Assembly: GCF_014648495.1 (NCBI RefSeq) | Contig: NZ_BMRF01000004.1 | Coordinates: 1 to 64,000 of the forward strand | Direction of reading: 5' to 3' | Source of the DNA: Actinomadura cremea | GTDB taxonomy: Bacteria; Actinomycetota; Actinomycetes; Streptosporangiales; Streptosporangiaceae | DNA length: 64,000 bases | In this document: positions 1 through 7,851 of the stretch, one piece after another | Numbering within the stretch: position 1 is the first letter of the stretch | Layout of the letters: the number at the start of each line of letters is the position of its first letter | Notes under the pieces: model-generated | Told to the model about the DNA's origin: nothing | Database searches by the model: none | What the model saw: the letters and a program-made list of their open reading frames with translations, nothing else | Program-made: the position numbers and the translations under genes

Positions 1-300
1 GCGCTGCGGCGCCTCGGCCTGGAGGACTCGGAGATGCAGGACGAGATCGCCGAGGCGGTCGCGGGTGCGCCGGTCGTGGCGCGGCTGGAGTCGCTGAGCC
101 TGGCGATGGGGACCCTCACCGACCGGGGCGCCGAGGCGCTCCTCGCGGGCCAGCCCCTCACCCACCTCCGCGAGCTCGACCTGCACCACCACTTCATCTC
201 CGAGCCGCTCCAGGAGCGGGTCAGGGAGGCGCTGCCGGGCGTCGAGATCGCGCTGAAGGGGGCGCGGCGCGACGAGCCCTACATCGAAGTGTCCGAATGA
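1..300 (+). CDS. STM4015-family leucine-rich protein, 3' end only
   Basis: The reading frame is open from base 1 to a TGA at 298-300, so only about the last 99 residues are in the window and the start lies upstream. The visible part carries the C-terminal leucine-rich pattern of the two following genes (ARLESLSLAMG, then LRELDLHHHF), so it is a paralogue of them. Its stop overlaps the next start (ATGA at 297-300), which implies translational coupling. The family is named after Salmonella STM4015 and has no assigned biochemical function. Nothing can be said about the N-terminus. Confidence 0.85.
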   Translation, partial: ALRRLGLEDSEMQDEIAEAVAGAPVVARLESLSLAMGTLTDRGAEALLAGQPLTHLRELDLHHHFISEPLQERVREALPGVEIALKGARRDEPYIEVSE

Positions 301-1223
301 GCGACGAACGGCTCGACGGGTTCGACGGGCTTCCCGTCGTCGCGATCGAGATCGAACCCGCCGTCGAGCCCCTGCCGGCGCCCGGGGACGCCGCCTGGGG
401 CCTCTATCCGGGGGTCCGTGACGGGCTGGCGTACGAGGCCGGGACGAGCCTCGACTGGCTCCTGGAGAACGTCGACACGACGCGGGTGACCCATCTGGTC
501 AGCGGCCGGTGGGACGCGCCGGTCGCCGCACGGGAGATCGCGGCGGAGGCGGGCGCGTTCCCCCGCCTGCGCGCGCTCTACCTCGGGGACGTCCCCGAAC
601 AGGAGATCTCCTGGATCGGGCACGGGGACCTCTCGCCGGTCTTCGAGGCGTTCCCGGAGCTGGAGCGGCTGGAGGTCCGCGGAGTCGGCGACCTCGGTCC
701 GGGGCCGGTCCGGAGCGAGTCGCTGCGGGTGCTGCGGTTCGAGTCCGGCGGGCTGCCCGCCGGGGTCGTCCGGGCGGTGGCGGCGAGCGACCTGCCGAAC
801 CTGGAGCACCTGGACCTGTGGCTCGGCGACTCCGACTACGGCGGCGACGCGTCCGTGGACGACCTGGCGCCCCTCCTCGCCGGAGACCGGCTGCCCTCGC
901 TGCGGCATCTCGGGCTGGAGAACGCGGAACGGCAGGACGAGATCGCCGAGGCGGTGGCGGACGCGCCGGTGGTGGCGCGGCTGGAGTCGCTGAGCCTGGC
1001 GATGGGGACGCTGACCGACCGGGGCGCCGAGGCGCTCCTGTCCGGTCAGCCCCTCACCCACCTGCGGAGACTCGACCTTCACCACCACTTCGTCTCCACG
1101 CCGCTGATGGAGCGGATCGAGGCGGCGCTCCCCGGCGTCGAGGTCGACCTCCGGCTTCCGGAGCACGCGACCGCCGATGACGCGTGGCCGCCGAATGGCT
1201 TTTATGTCGCGGTGTCGGAATGA
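297..1223 (+). CDS. STM4015-family leucine-rich protein (second copy)
   Basis: This 308-residue protein has no signal peptide or membrane segment, so it is probably cytoplasmic. From about residue 85 it shows roughly seven leucine-rich-like units (LRALYLGD, LERLEVRG, LRVLRFESGG, LEHLDLWLGD, LRHLGLEN, LESLSLAMG, LRRLDLHHHF), suggesting a curved binding scaffold rather than an enzyme. The ATG overlaps the previous stop and has no separate ribosome site. DNA from about 938 to 1090 is almost the same as 40-190 in the first copy, so the duplication is recent or maintained by gene conversion. In other genomes this family sits with STM4011-STM4014, as here. Function unknown. Confidence 0.88.
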   Translation: MSDERLDGFDGLPVVAIEIEPAVEPLPAPGDAAWGLYPGVRDGLAYEAGTSLDWLLENVDTTRVTHLVSGRWDAPVAAREIAAEAGAFPRLRALYLGDVPEQEISWIGHGDLSPVFEAFPELERLEVRGVGDLGPGPVRSESLRVLRFESGGLPAGVVRAVAASDLPNLEHLDLWLGDSDYGGDASVDDLAPLLAGDRLPSLRHLGLENAERQDEIAEAVADAPVVARLESLSLAMGTLTDRGAEALLSGQPLTHLRRLDLHHHFVSTPLMERIEAALPGVEVDLRLPEHATADDAWPPNGFYVAVSE

Positions 1224-1250
1224 TCTGGGCGATGGACGTGAAGGGGGACC

Positions 1251-2186
1251 ATGGCGATCGGTGAGCACCTGACGGAGTACGTGGGGCTGCCTGTGGTCAC
1301 GTACGACGCCGATGCGGGCACCGGCGCGGGCGGGGAGGTCGCCTGGCGCGTCACCACCTCCTACGACGGCCCCGAGTTCGCCGACCACTTCGCGAGCTTC
1401 GTCGAGGCGGTCGACACCACGGCGGTCACCGCGCTGGTCATCGGCTTCTGGGACATGGAGCCGCTGCCGGTCCCGGTCCTGACCGGCGCGGCCGCGGCCT
1501 TCCCGAACCTGCGGTCCCTGTTCGTCGGCGACATCGACATCGAGGACGAGGCGCACCTCTCCTGGATCCAGCACACCGACATCACCCCGGTGCTGCGGGC
1601 GTTCCCGGGGCTGGAGCGCTTCGAGGTGCGCGGCGCGGAGGACCTGCGGCTCTCGCCGTTCCGGAGCGACGCCCTGAAGGTCCTGCGGTTCGAGTCCGCC
1701 GGGCTCCCGGCGGACGTGGTGCGGGCCGTGGCGGCGAGCGAGCTGCCGAACCTCGAGCACCTCGACCTGTGGCTGGGCGTCGAGTACCGCGGCGGCGACG
1801 CGACGGTCGCCGATCTCGCGCCCGTCCTCGACGGGACGCGCTTCCCGGCGCTGCGGCACCTCGGCCTGTGGAACACCCCGATGCTGGACGAGCTCGCGGC
1901 CGCGCTCGCGTCCGCTCCGGTCGTGGCGCGGCTGGAGTCGCTGGCCCTGGCGATGGGGACGCTGACCGACCGGGGCGCGGCGGCGCTGCTGGGCGGGCAG
2001 CCCCTCGTCCACCTGCGGGAACTCGACCTGGACCAGCACTACCTGACCGGCCCGATGACGGACCGGGTGAAGGCCGCGCTGCCCGGCGTCGGCCTGGCGC
2101 TCGGCGCCGCCGGCGATGCGGGCGACGACTTCCCGTGGGGGGACGACGACGGGGACCGCGAGTACTACGTCGCGGTGTCGGAATGA
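1251..2186 (+). CDS. STM4015-family leucine-rich protein (third copy)
   Basis: This 311-residue paralogue of the preceding gene starts at an ATG behind a GA-rich site (gaaggggg). It has the same run of leucine-rich units (LRSLFVGD, LERFEVRG, LKVLRFESAG, LEHLDLWLG, LRHLGLWN, LESLALAMG, LRELDLDQHY) and ends with the same YYVAVSE-like tail as the second copy. It diverges most in the first 80 residues. The stop overlaps the STM4014 start (ATGA, 2183-2186), so it belongs to the same operon. A binding or presentation role is inferred only from the repeat architecture. Confidence 0.88.
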   Translation: MAIGEHLTEYVGLPVVTYDADAGTGAGGEVAWRVTTSYDGPEFADHFASFVEAVDTTAVTALVIGFWDMEPLPVPVLTGAAAAFPNLRSLFVGDIDIEDEAHLSWIQHTDITPVLRAFPGLERFEVRGAEDLRLSPFRSDALKVLRFESAGLPADVVRAVAASELPNLEHLDLWLGVEYRGGDATVADLAPVLDGTRFPALRHLGLWNTPMLDELAAALASAPVVARLESLALAMGTLTDRGAAALLGGQPLVHLRELDLDQHYLTGPMTDRVKAALPGVGLALGAAGDAGDDFPWGDDDGDREYYVAVSE

Positions 2187-3265
2187 GCGCGTTCACCGTC
2201 GTCGCGACGCCCGGCGACCGGCGTCCCGTCCTGTTCGCGGAGGCGTGCCGGTCGTGCGGCCTGCCCGAACCCCGGGTCGTCCCCTGGACGGACGTGCTGC
2301 GCGGCGGCGACCTCGGGTTCGGCCCGAGCGACCTCGTGCGCATCGACTCGCCCGGCGAGGACGCCGAGGCGGACGCGCTGCTGCGCGGCCCCGGCGACCC
2401 GACGCGGGTGGGCGGCGGCGCCCGCTGGCACCGGACGTTCACCGCCGCGCTCGGCCGGATCGGCGCGGCGGCGTCGGCGGCGGGCGCCCGGATCACGGGG
2501 GACGTGGACGACATCGCCGTCATGTTCGACAAGCGGCTGTCGCACGCCCGGATGCTCGCCGCCGGAGTGCCCGTGCCGCCCGCGCTCGCGCCCGTCCACG
2601 ACTACGCCTCGCTGCGGGACGCGATGGCGGACGCGGGGGAGCGGCGCGTGTTCGTCAAGCCCGCGCACGGGTCGTCGGCGTCCGGGGTCGTGGCGCTGCA
2701 GACCGCGCCCGGCGGCCGGATCCGCGCCATCACCTCGGCCGCGACGACCCCGGACGGGCTGCGCAACTCGCTCCGCGTGCGCACCTACCTCGGCGAGCCG
2801 GAGATCGCGTCGCTGGTCGACGCGCTCGCGCCGGACGGCCTGCACGTGGAGCGCTGGGTGCCGAAGGCGTCGATCGGCGGGCGGACGTTCGACCTGCGCG
2901 TCGTCGTCATCGGCGGCGAGCCGACGCACGCGGTCGTCCGGACCAGCAGCCACCCCATGACCAACCTGCATCTGGGCGGTGCCAGAGGAGACCTGGAGGC
3001 CGTCCGGAGCGCGCTTGGGGACGGCGGCTGGCACGAGGCCATGGACGTGTGCGCGCGGGCTGCCGCGTGCTTCCCCGGCAGCACGATGGTCGGTGTGGAC
3101 CTGCTCGTCCTGAACCGCATGCGGAGCTTCGCGGTGTGCGAGGTCAACGCGTTCGGCGACCTCCTGCCGCGCCTCACCGGCTTCCCGGGCGGCCCCGGCG
3201 AGGGCGTCGACACCTACACCGCCCAGGTCAGGGCCGTCCTCGCGGGAAGCGGCGCCCATGCGTGA
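2183..3265 (+). CDS. STM4014-family ATP-grasp-like protein
   Basis: This is a 360-residue cytoplasmic protein. The start at 2183 is preferred over longer in-frame readings because it overlaps the STM4015 stop. Around residue 156 VFVKPAHGSSASG matches the ATP-grasp phosphate-binding lysine and glycine-rich loop, and near residue 319 CEVNAFGDLLPR matches the acidic metal site (E-x-N). ATP-grasp enzymes form amide or thioester bonds through acyl-phosphates, which is the likely chemistry here, but no substrate is known for the STM4014 family. The end overlaps the next gene by 8 bp. Confidence 0.85.
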   Translation: MSAFTVVATPGDRRPVLFAEACRSCGLPEPRVVPWTDVLRGGDLGFGPSDLVRIDSPGEDAEADALLRGPGDPTRVGGGARWHRTFTAALGRIGAAASAAGARITGDVDDIAVMFDKRLSHARMLAAGVPVPPALAPVHDYASLRDAMADAGERRVFVKPAHGSSASGVVALQTAPGGRIRAITSAATTPDGLRNSLRVRTYLGEPEIASLVDALAPDGLHVERWVPKASIGGRTFDLRVVVIGGEPTHAVVRTSSHPMTNLHLGGARGDLEAVRSALGDGGWHEAMDVCARAAACFPGSTMVGVDLLVLNRMRSFAVCEVNAFGDLLPRLTGFPGGPGEGVDTYTAQVRAVLAGSGAHA

Positions 3266-4058
3266 CATGAACCGGATCATCGGAAGCCACGACGTGCTGC
3301 TGGTGACGCTCGACACACTGCGGTACGACGTGGCCGCCGAACTCGCCGCGGCGGGGGAGACGCCCACGCTCGTCCGGCACCTGCCGGACGGGCGCTGGGA
3401 GCGCCGCCACACTCCCGGCAGCTTCACCTACGCCGCCCACGCGGCGATGCTCGCCGGCTTCCTGCCGACCCCCGCCGCGCCCGGCCCGCACCCCCGCCCG
3501 TTCGCCGGCGCCTTCCCCGGCAGCGAAACGACCGCGCCCGGCACCTGGACGTTCGACGCCGCCGACCTGCCGGCCGGGCTCGCCGCCGCCGGCTACCACA
3601 CCGCCTGCATCGGCGGCGTGGGGTTCTTCAACAAGCGCACCCCGCTCGGCTCCGCGCTCCCGTCGCTGTTCGCCGAGAGCCACTGGGAGCCGGAGTTCGG
3701 GGTGACCGACCCGGACGCGCTGCCCAACCAGATCGGCCGCGCCGCCGACGTGGTGGCCCGGCTGCCGCCCGACCGCCGGCTGTTCATGCTGGTCAACGTG
3801 GCGTCCCTGCACCAGCCGAACTGGTTCTACCTGGACGGCGCGTCCCGCGCGGACGGCGACACGCGCGCGAGCCACGCCGCCGCCCTGCGCCACGTCGACG
3901 CCCGCATCGAGCGCCTGTTCGCCCTCATGCGCCGCCCCTGCCTCGTCATCGTGTGCTCCGACCACGGCACGGCGTACGGGGAGGACGGCCATACCGGGCA
4001 CCGCATCGGCCATGAGGTCGTGTGGACCGTTCCGTACGGAGAGTTCGTTCTGCCGTGA
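3258..4058 (+). CDS. STM4013/SEN3800-family hydrolase (alkaline phosphatase/sulfatase fold)
   Basis: At 266 residues this is short for a sulfatase-fold enzyme. The N-terminal VLLVTLDTLRYD (about residues 13-24) holds the metal-binding aspartate with a threonine next to it, the nucleophile position in alkaline-phosphatase-like enzymes. VIVCSDHGTAYGEDGH near residue 229 gives the second D-H metal pair, followed by another histidine in TGHRIGHE. No signal peptide is visible, so unlike most sulfatases it should work in the cytoplasm. It overlaps STM4014 by 8 bp and STM4012 by a GTGA. A phospho- or sulfo-ester hydrolase role is inferred from the fold; the substrate is unknown. Confidence 0.85.
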   Translation: MRDMNRIIGSHDVLLVTLDTLRYDVAAELAAAGETPTLVRHLPDGRWERRHTPGSFTYAAHAAMLAGFLPTPAAPGPHPRPFAGAFPGSETTAPGTWTFDAADLPAGLAAAGYHTACIGGVGFFNKRTPLGSALPSLFAESHWEPEFGVTDPDALPNQIGRAADVVARLPPDRRLFMLVNVASLHQPNWFYLDGASRADGDTRASHAAALRHVDARIERLFALMRRPCLVIVCSDHGTAYGEDGHTGHRIGHEVVWTVPYGEFVLP

Positions 4059-5389
4059 CCCTAGCCAGCACCGCGACCGGCGTGTCCCCCTACCAGGGAT
4101 ACGTCTACGCGTACCCGCACAAGACCGCCTACCGCCCGCTCGACCCCGCGCCCGCCCTGCGGGACGTGTGGGCGGGCGAGCCGCTCGACGCGCTGTTCCT
4201 CTACCTGCACATCCCGTTCTGCGAGATGCGGTGCGGGTTCTGCAACCTGTTCACCCGCACGGGCGCGCCCGGGGAGCTCACCGGCGCCTACCTGGACGCG
4301 CTCGACCGGCAGGCCACGGCCGTCCTGGACGGCTTGGCCGGCGCGGGCGGCGCGGAGGGCGGGGGCGGCGCGTCGTTCGCCACGGCGGCGTTCGGCGGCG
4401 GCACCCCCACCTACCTCACCGCTCCCGAACTCGAACGGCTCTGCGATATCGCGGGACGATTCCCCGGATTCGGGTCGGGCCCGCTCGGCGTCGAGACGTC
4501 CCCGGCGACCGCCACCACCGACCGCCTGACCGTCCTGGCCGAACGCGGCACCACCCGCGTCTCCATCGGCGTGCAGAGCTTCATCGACGACGAGGCCCGC
4601 GCGGCCGTCCGTCCGCAGAAGCGCGCCGAGGTCGAGGCCGCACTGGACCGCATCCGCGCGGTGGGCTTCCCGACCCTGAACATCGACCTCATCTACGGCA
4701 TCGACGGCCAGACCCCCGCCACGTGGATGCACTCCCTCGACGCCGCCCTCGCGTGGCGCCCGGAGGAGCTCTACCTCTACCCCCTGTACGTGCGTCCGCT
4801 CACCGGACTCGGGCGGCGCGCCCGTGACTGGGACGACCAGCGCCTCACCCTCTACCGGCTCGGACGCGACCACCTCCTGGCCCAGGGCTACGAGCAGGTG
4901 TCCATGCGCATGTTCCGCCTGCCGGGGGAGTCCGCGAACGGGGCGGAGTACTGCTGCCAGACCGACGGCATGGTCGGCCTCGGCTGCGGTGCCCGCTCCT
5001 ACACGACCGCGCTGCACTACTCGTTCGAGTACGCGGTCGGGGCGTCGCAGGTCCGTTCGATCATCGACGACTACGTGCGCGAGACCGACTTCGGCACCGC
5101 ACGCGTCGGGCTCACCATGACGGCGGACGAACGCCGCCGCCGTCACCTTCTGCAATCCCTCCTGCAGGCGGACGGGCTCGACCTCGCCTCCTACCGCGCG
5201 CGCTTCGGCGGCGACCCGTCCGCGCACTTCCCGGACGAACTCCGCACGTTCGGCGAACGCGGCTGGCTGGAGCCGTCCCCCGACACCCTGCGCCTCACCC
5301 CGGAAGGGCTCGCCCACTCCGACGCCATCGGCCCCGCGCTGTTCTCCGGATCCGTGCAGGCCCTCATGGCCTCCTACGAGGCGCGCTGA
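4055..5389 (+). CDS. STM4012-family radical SAM protein (HemN-like)
   Basis: I take the GTG at 4055, which overlaps the upstream TGA, over a longer in-frame ATG at 4022. The protein then has 444 residues. C56-x3-C60-x2-C63 (FCEMRCGFCNLF) binds the SAM-cleaving iron-sulfur cluster, and FGGGTPTYL, ETSP and GVQSF follow as in the HemN/oxygen-independent coproporphyrinogen oxidase family. The C-terminal third resembles the HemN accessory domain. The tight coupling to STM4013 and STM4011 argues for a pathway-specific radical enzyme rather than a housekeeping HemN. The reaction is unknown. Confidence 0.9.
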   Translation: MTLASTATGVSPYQGYVYAYPHKTAYRPLDPAPALRDVWAGEPLDALFLYLHIPFCEMRCGFCNLFTRTGAPGELTGAYLDALDRQATAVLDGLAGAGGAEGGGGASFATAAFGGGTPTYLTAPELERLCDIAGRFPGFGSGPLGVETSPATATTDRLTVLAERGTTRVSIGVQSFIDDEARAAVRPQKRAEVEAALDRIRAVGFPTLNIDLIYGIDGQTPATWMHSLDAALAWRPEELYLYPLYVRPLTGLGRRARDWDDQRLTLYRLGRDHLLAQGYEQVSMRMFRLPGESANGAEYCCQTDGMVGLGCGARSYTTALHYSFEYAVGASQVRSIIDDYVRETDFGTARVGLTMTADERRRRHLLQSLLQADGLDLASYRARFGGDPSAHFPDELRTFGERGWLEPSPDTLRLTPEGLAHSDAIGPALFSGSVQALMASYEAR

Positions 5390-6237
5390 TGGACCACCTG
5401 ACGATCCTCTACCGAGGACCCCTGGCGAGCTGCGACTACGACTGCCCGTACTGCCCGTTCGCGAAGCGCCGCGACACGACCGAGCAGCTGCGCGCCGACC
5501 GCGCCGCCCTCGAACGCTTCACCGCCTGGGTCACCGCCCAGGACCACCCGGTCTCCGTCCTGTTCACTCCGTGGGGCGAAGGACTCGTCCGCTCCTGGTA
5601 CCGGCGCGCGCTCGTCGAACTGAGCCACGTCCCGCACGTGGAGCGCGTCGCGATCCAGACGAACCTCAGCCACCGCGTGTCCTGGACGTCCGACGCCGAC
5701 CCGTCCCGCCTCGCGCTGTGGGCCACCTACCACCCCGGCCAGGTGCCCTACGAGCGGTTCCTCGGCAAATGCCGCGACCTGCACGCGCGCGGCGTCCGGT
5801 TCAGCGTCGGCATCGTCGGGCAGCCTGAGCACCTCGACGCCGCCCGCCGCCTCCGCGCCGACCTCCCCGGCGGCGCCTACCTGTGGGTCAACGCCGCCGA
5901 GGGCCGTCGCTACGACGACGCCGAGGCCGCCGCCTGGACCGAGATCGACGCCCTCTTCCCGGTCAGCCGGCACCCGCACCCCAGCCGGGGCCGCGCGTGC
6001 CGCACCGGCGACACCGTCGTCTCGGTGGACGGCGACGGCACCGTGCGCCGCTGCCACTTCGTCCCGTCCGTCCTCGGCAACCTCTACGACGGCACCTTCC
6101 GCGCCGCCCTCGGGCCGCGCCCGTGCCCCCTCGCCACCTGCGACTGCCACATCGGCTACGTCCACCTCGAACCGCTCGGCCTCTACGACACCTTCGCCGG
6201 CGGCGTCCTCGAGCGGATCCCCGCCCTGCTCGCGTGA
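5389..6237 (+). CDS. STM4011-family radical SAM protein with SPASM-like C-terminus
   Basis: This 282-residue protein starts at an ATG sharing one base with the STM4012 stop (TGATG). The radical SAM motif C15-x3-C19-x2-C22 (CDYDCPYC) is very close to the N-terminus. The C-terminal part has extra cysteines (RACRTG, VRRCHF, then CPLATCDC), separated by a GNLYDG-like segment. This is the arrangement of SPASM/twitch domains that bind auxiliary clusters in peptide-modifying radical SAM enzymes. That favours a peptide or protein substrate, although none is proven. It is the last gene before a strong terminator. Confidence 0.9.
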   Translation: MDHLTILYRGPLASCDYDCPYCPFAKRRDTTEQLRADRAALERFTAWVTAQDHPVSVLFTPWGEGLVRSWYRRALVELSHVPHVERVAIQTNLSHRVSWTSDADPSRLALWATYHPGQVPYERFLGKCRDLHARGVRFSVGIVGQPEHLDAARRLRADLPGGAYLWVNAAEGRRYDDAEAAAWTEIDALFPVSRHPHPSRGRACRTGDTVVSVDGDGTVRRCHFVPSVLGNLYDGTFRAALGPRPCPLATCDCHIGYVHLEPLGLYDTFAGGVLERIPALLA

Positions 6238-6239
6238 TG

Positions 6240-6290
6240 CGGCGGGCGTCCGTTGGCGACTGGGGAAGTGCTGCCAACGGACGCCCGCCG
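6240..6290. terminator. Strong bidirectional terminator after STM4011
   Basis: A perfect 18-bp stem (6240-6257 with 6273-6290) around a 15-nt loop lies between the convergent STM4011 and DUF6745 genes, 3 bases after the STM4011 stop. There is no U-tract, which is common in high-GC genomes. It can serve both strands. Confidence 0.85.
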
Positions 6291-6319
6291 GGGGACCGGC
6301 AGACCGGTCGTCTCTTCGA

Positions 6320-7477
6320 TCAGGTCTGCTTCTCGGGGTGGTAGTCCGCCTCGTCCACCCCGAACGTCCAGGCGACGCCCTCCCGCGCGGTCCGCGTGGA
6401 CGGCGGGACGCGCAGGTAGTACGTCCGGTACGTCCCGTCGGGCTCGGGGGTGGAGTTCACGACCTCGACCATCACCACCGGTTCGTCGTCCTGCAGGTCG
6501 ATCGACCACAGCACGCCCGTCTCGTCCTGGTGGACCGGCTTCGCCCCGGTGTCGGCCAGGTAGCGGTCGTAGCCGAAGATCTCCAGCATGACCCGGCGCA
6601 GCTCGGCGTTGTCCTCGTGGAGGATCCGGTCGGCGGTCAGGTCGGTGAGGGAGGCGACGAAGTCGGGCGGGATCGGCATGCCGCGCCAGGCGTGCAGCGC
6701 GAACCCGTCCGGGTGCGCCAGCGCCGGGCCGTCCCCGCGGTGCAGCCGCCCCGGCTCGTCCCGGTGCAGCTCGGTCGGCCGCTCGGAGCAGATCACCAGC
6801 CGCTCGTACGGCCACCACCAGCCCGCCGTGCGGGCGACCTCGGCCACCCCCGAGAGCGGCCCGTCGAGCCGGCCCAGCGACTCGAACAGCGCCAGCCACG
6901 GCGCGTCGTGCTGGCCGAGGACGGCGTCGAGGGTGGCGGCGCGCAGCAGCGCCTCCGCCCGTTCCCGCTCGGGCGTCGCCGCCTCCGGATCGGGCAGCGC
7001 CAGCGCGCCGATCGCGCCGCGGACCCGGGTGACCAGCGACTGCACCTGCTCCCAGAGCAGGCCGCCGCTGTCGGCCCACGCCCGCGGCCACCCCTGCGCC
7101 CCGAGCTCCGTCGCCGCCGCGGCCCGCTCGGCCTCCCAGGGGCGCGTCCGCACCTCGTCGCGGACGCTCGTGCCCGCCCGTCCCGGTTCGGCGAAGTCGC
7201 CCAGGTCGGCGTGCGCCTGCTCGACCCGCTCGTCCAGCCCGGCCGCGCGCAGCGCGTCGCCGTGCCCCGCCAGGACGGCCGCCGCGACGGCGCCGCGCGC
7301 GGGCGAGGGCACCCAGACGACGCGGTCGGGGGCGGCCGCGCCCGCGGCGGCGTAGGCCGCGGCGATCCCCGCCTCGGCGCGGGGCCGGTCGGCGGGCACC
7401 GCGGCGAACGCGGCCGACTGCCAGTCGCCGACGACGAAGTGCGCGGGCCTCGGTGTCTCGGTCGGCATCTCCGCCAC
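6320..7477 (-). CDS. DUF6745-domain protein
   Basis: This 385-residue soluble protein has an alanine-rich helical first half. The second half carries the DUF6745 signature: LHRGDGPALAHPDGF, then LHAWRGMPIPPDF, then EIFGYDRYL and LWSIDL. Proteins of this family often carry leucine-rich or repeat segments and have no established role. The start has GGCGGAG just upstream and lies 1 bp after the stop of the 108-residue gene, so the two form an operon. The final segment ends in a short charged tail. No catalytic residues are recognisable. Confidence 0.8.
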   Translation of the reverse strand: MAEMPTETPRPAHFVVGDWQSAAFAAVPADRPRAEAGIAAAYAAAGAAAPDRVVWVPSPARGAVAAAVLAGHGDALRAAGLDERVEQAHADLGDFAEPGRAGTSVRDEVRTRPWEAERAAAATELGAQGWPRAWADSGGLLWEQVQSLVTRVRGAIGALALPDPEAATPERERAEALLRAATLDAVLGQHDAPWLALFESLGRLDGPLSGVAEVARTAGWWWPYERLVICSERPTELHRDEPGRLHRGDGPALAHPDGFALHAWRGMPIPPDFVASLTDLTADRILHEDNAELRRVMLEIFGYDRYLADTGAKPVHQDETGVLWSIDLQDDEPVVMVEVVNSTPEPDGTYRTYYLRVPPSTRTAREGVAWTFGVDEADYHPEKQT

Positions 7478-7478
7478 C

Positions 7479-7805
7479 TCAGTCCGCCACGACCCGGACG
7501 GAGCCCGGCACGTACTCGCGCTGGCGGATCACCCGGTACCAGCCCTTCGGCAGCGAGATCGTCGCGTGCTCCTCGTGCACCAGCCGCCCGCCCGACGGCA
7601 GGTGCAGGTGGTCGGGAGTGCGCGGATCGGGGGTCCGCAGCAGCGTCCCGGGCGCGGCCAGCGCGTGCGCGTGCCCGGTCGCCTCGCCGAGCGCCAGCAC
7701 CATGCGGCCCCGCCCGTCGCGCGGCGCCGGCGGCAGGGCCCGCACCGGCTCCGGCACGTCCGCCTCGGCCACGGGCAGGATCAGGATGTCTCCCTGTCGG
7801 TACAT
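7479..7805 (-). CDS. Small conserved protein paired with DUF6745
   Basis: This 108-residue protein begins MYRQGDILILPV and contains GEATGHAHAL and HEEHATISLPKGWYRVIRQREY. Its size and the beta-rich, histidine-containing pattern suggest a small all-beta domain. I do not recognise an enzyme. No Shine-Dalgarno is visible, but a TACGTT element lies 6 nt upstream of the ATG, which would fit a leaderless transcript. It is immediately followed by the DUF6745 gene, so the two products probably act together. Confidence 0.75.
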   Translation of the reverse strand: MYRQGDILILPVAEADVPEPVRALPPAPRDGRGRMVLALGEATGHAHALAAPGTLLRTPDPRTPDHLHLPSGGRLVHEEHATISLPKGWYRVIRQREYVPGSVRVVAD

Positions 7806-7832
7806 GCGGAGAACGTAACGCCCGGCACCGAC

Positions 7833-7851
7833 AAAAGCGGCTAGTAGCCGC
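7833..7851 (-). terminator. U-tract terminator of the ThrE-type gene
   Basis: On the minus strand a GCGGCT stem, ACT loop and AGCCGC stem are followed by TTTT. The stem begins inside the stop codon of the exporter gene. Intrinsic terminators with a U-run are uncommon at this GC content. Confidence 0.6.

Noticed and set aside
279-2039. Long minus-strand open frame (586 codons) opposite the STM4015 genes
   Set aside because: Translation is an Arg/Gln/Val-rich mirror of coding DNA with no domain; it is an antisense shadow caused by high GC.
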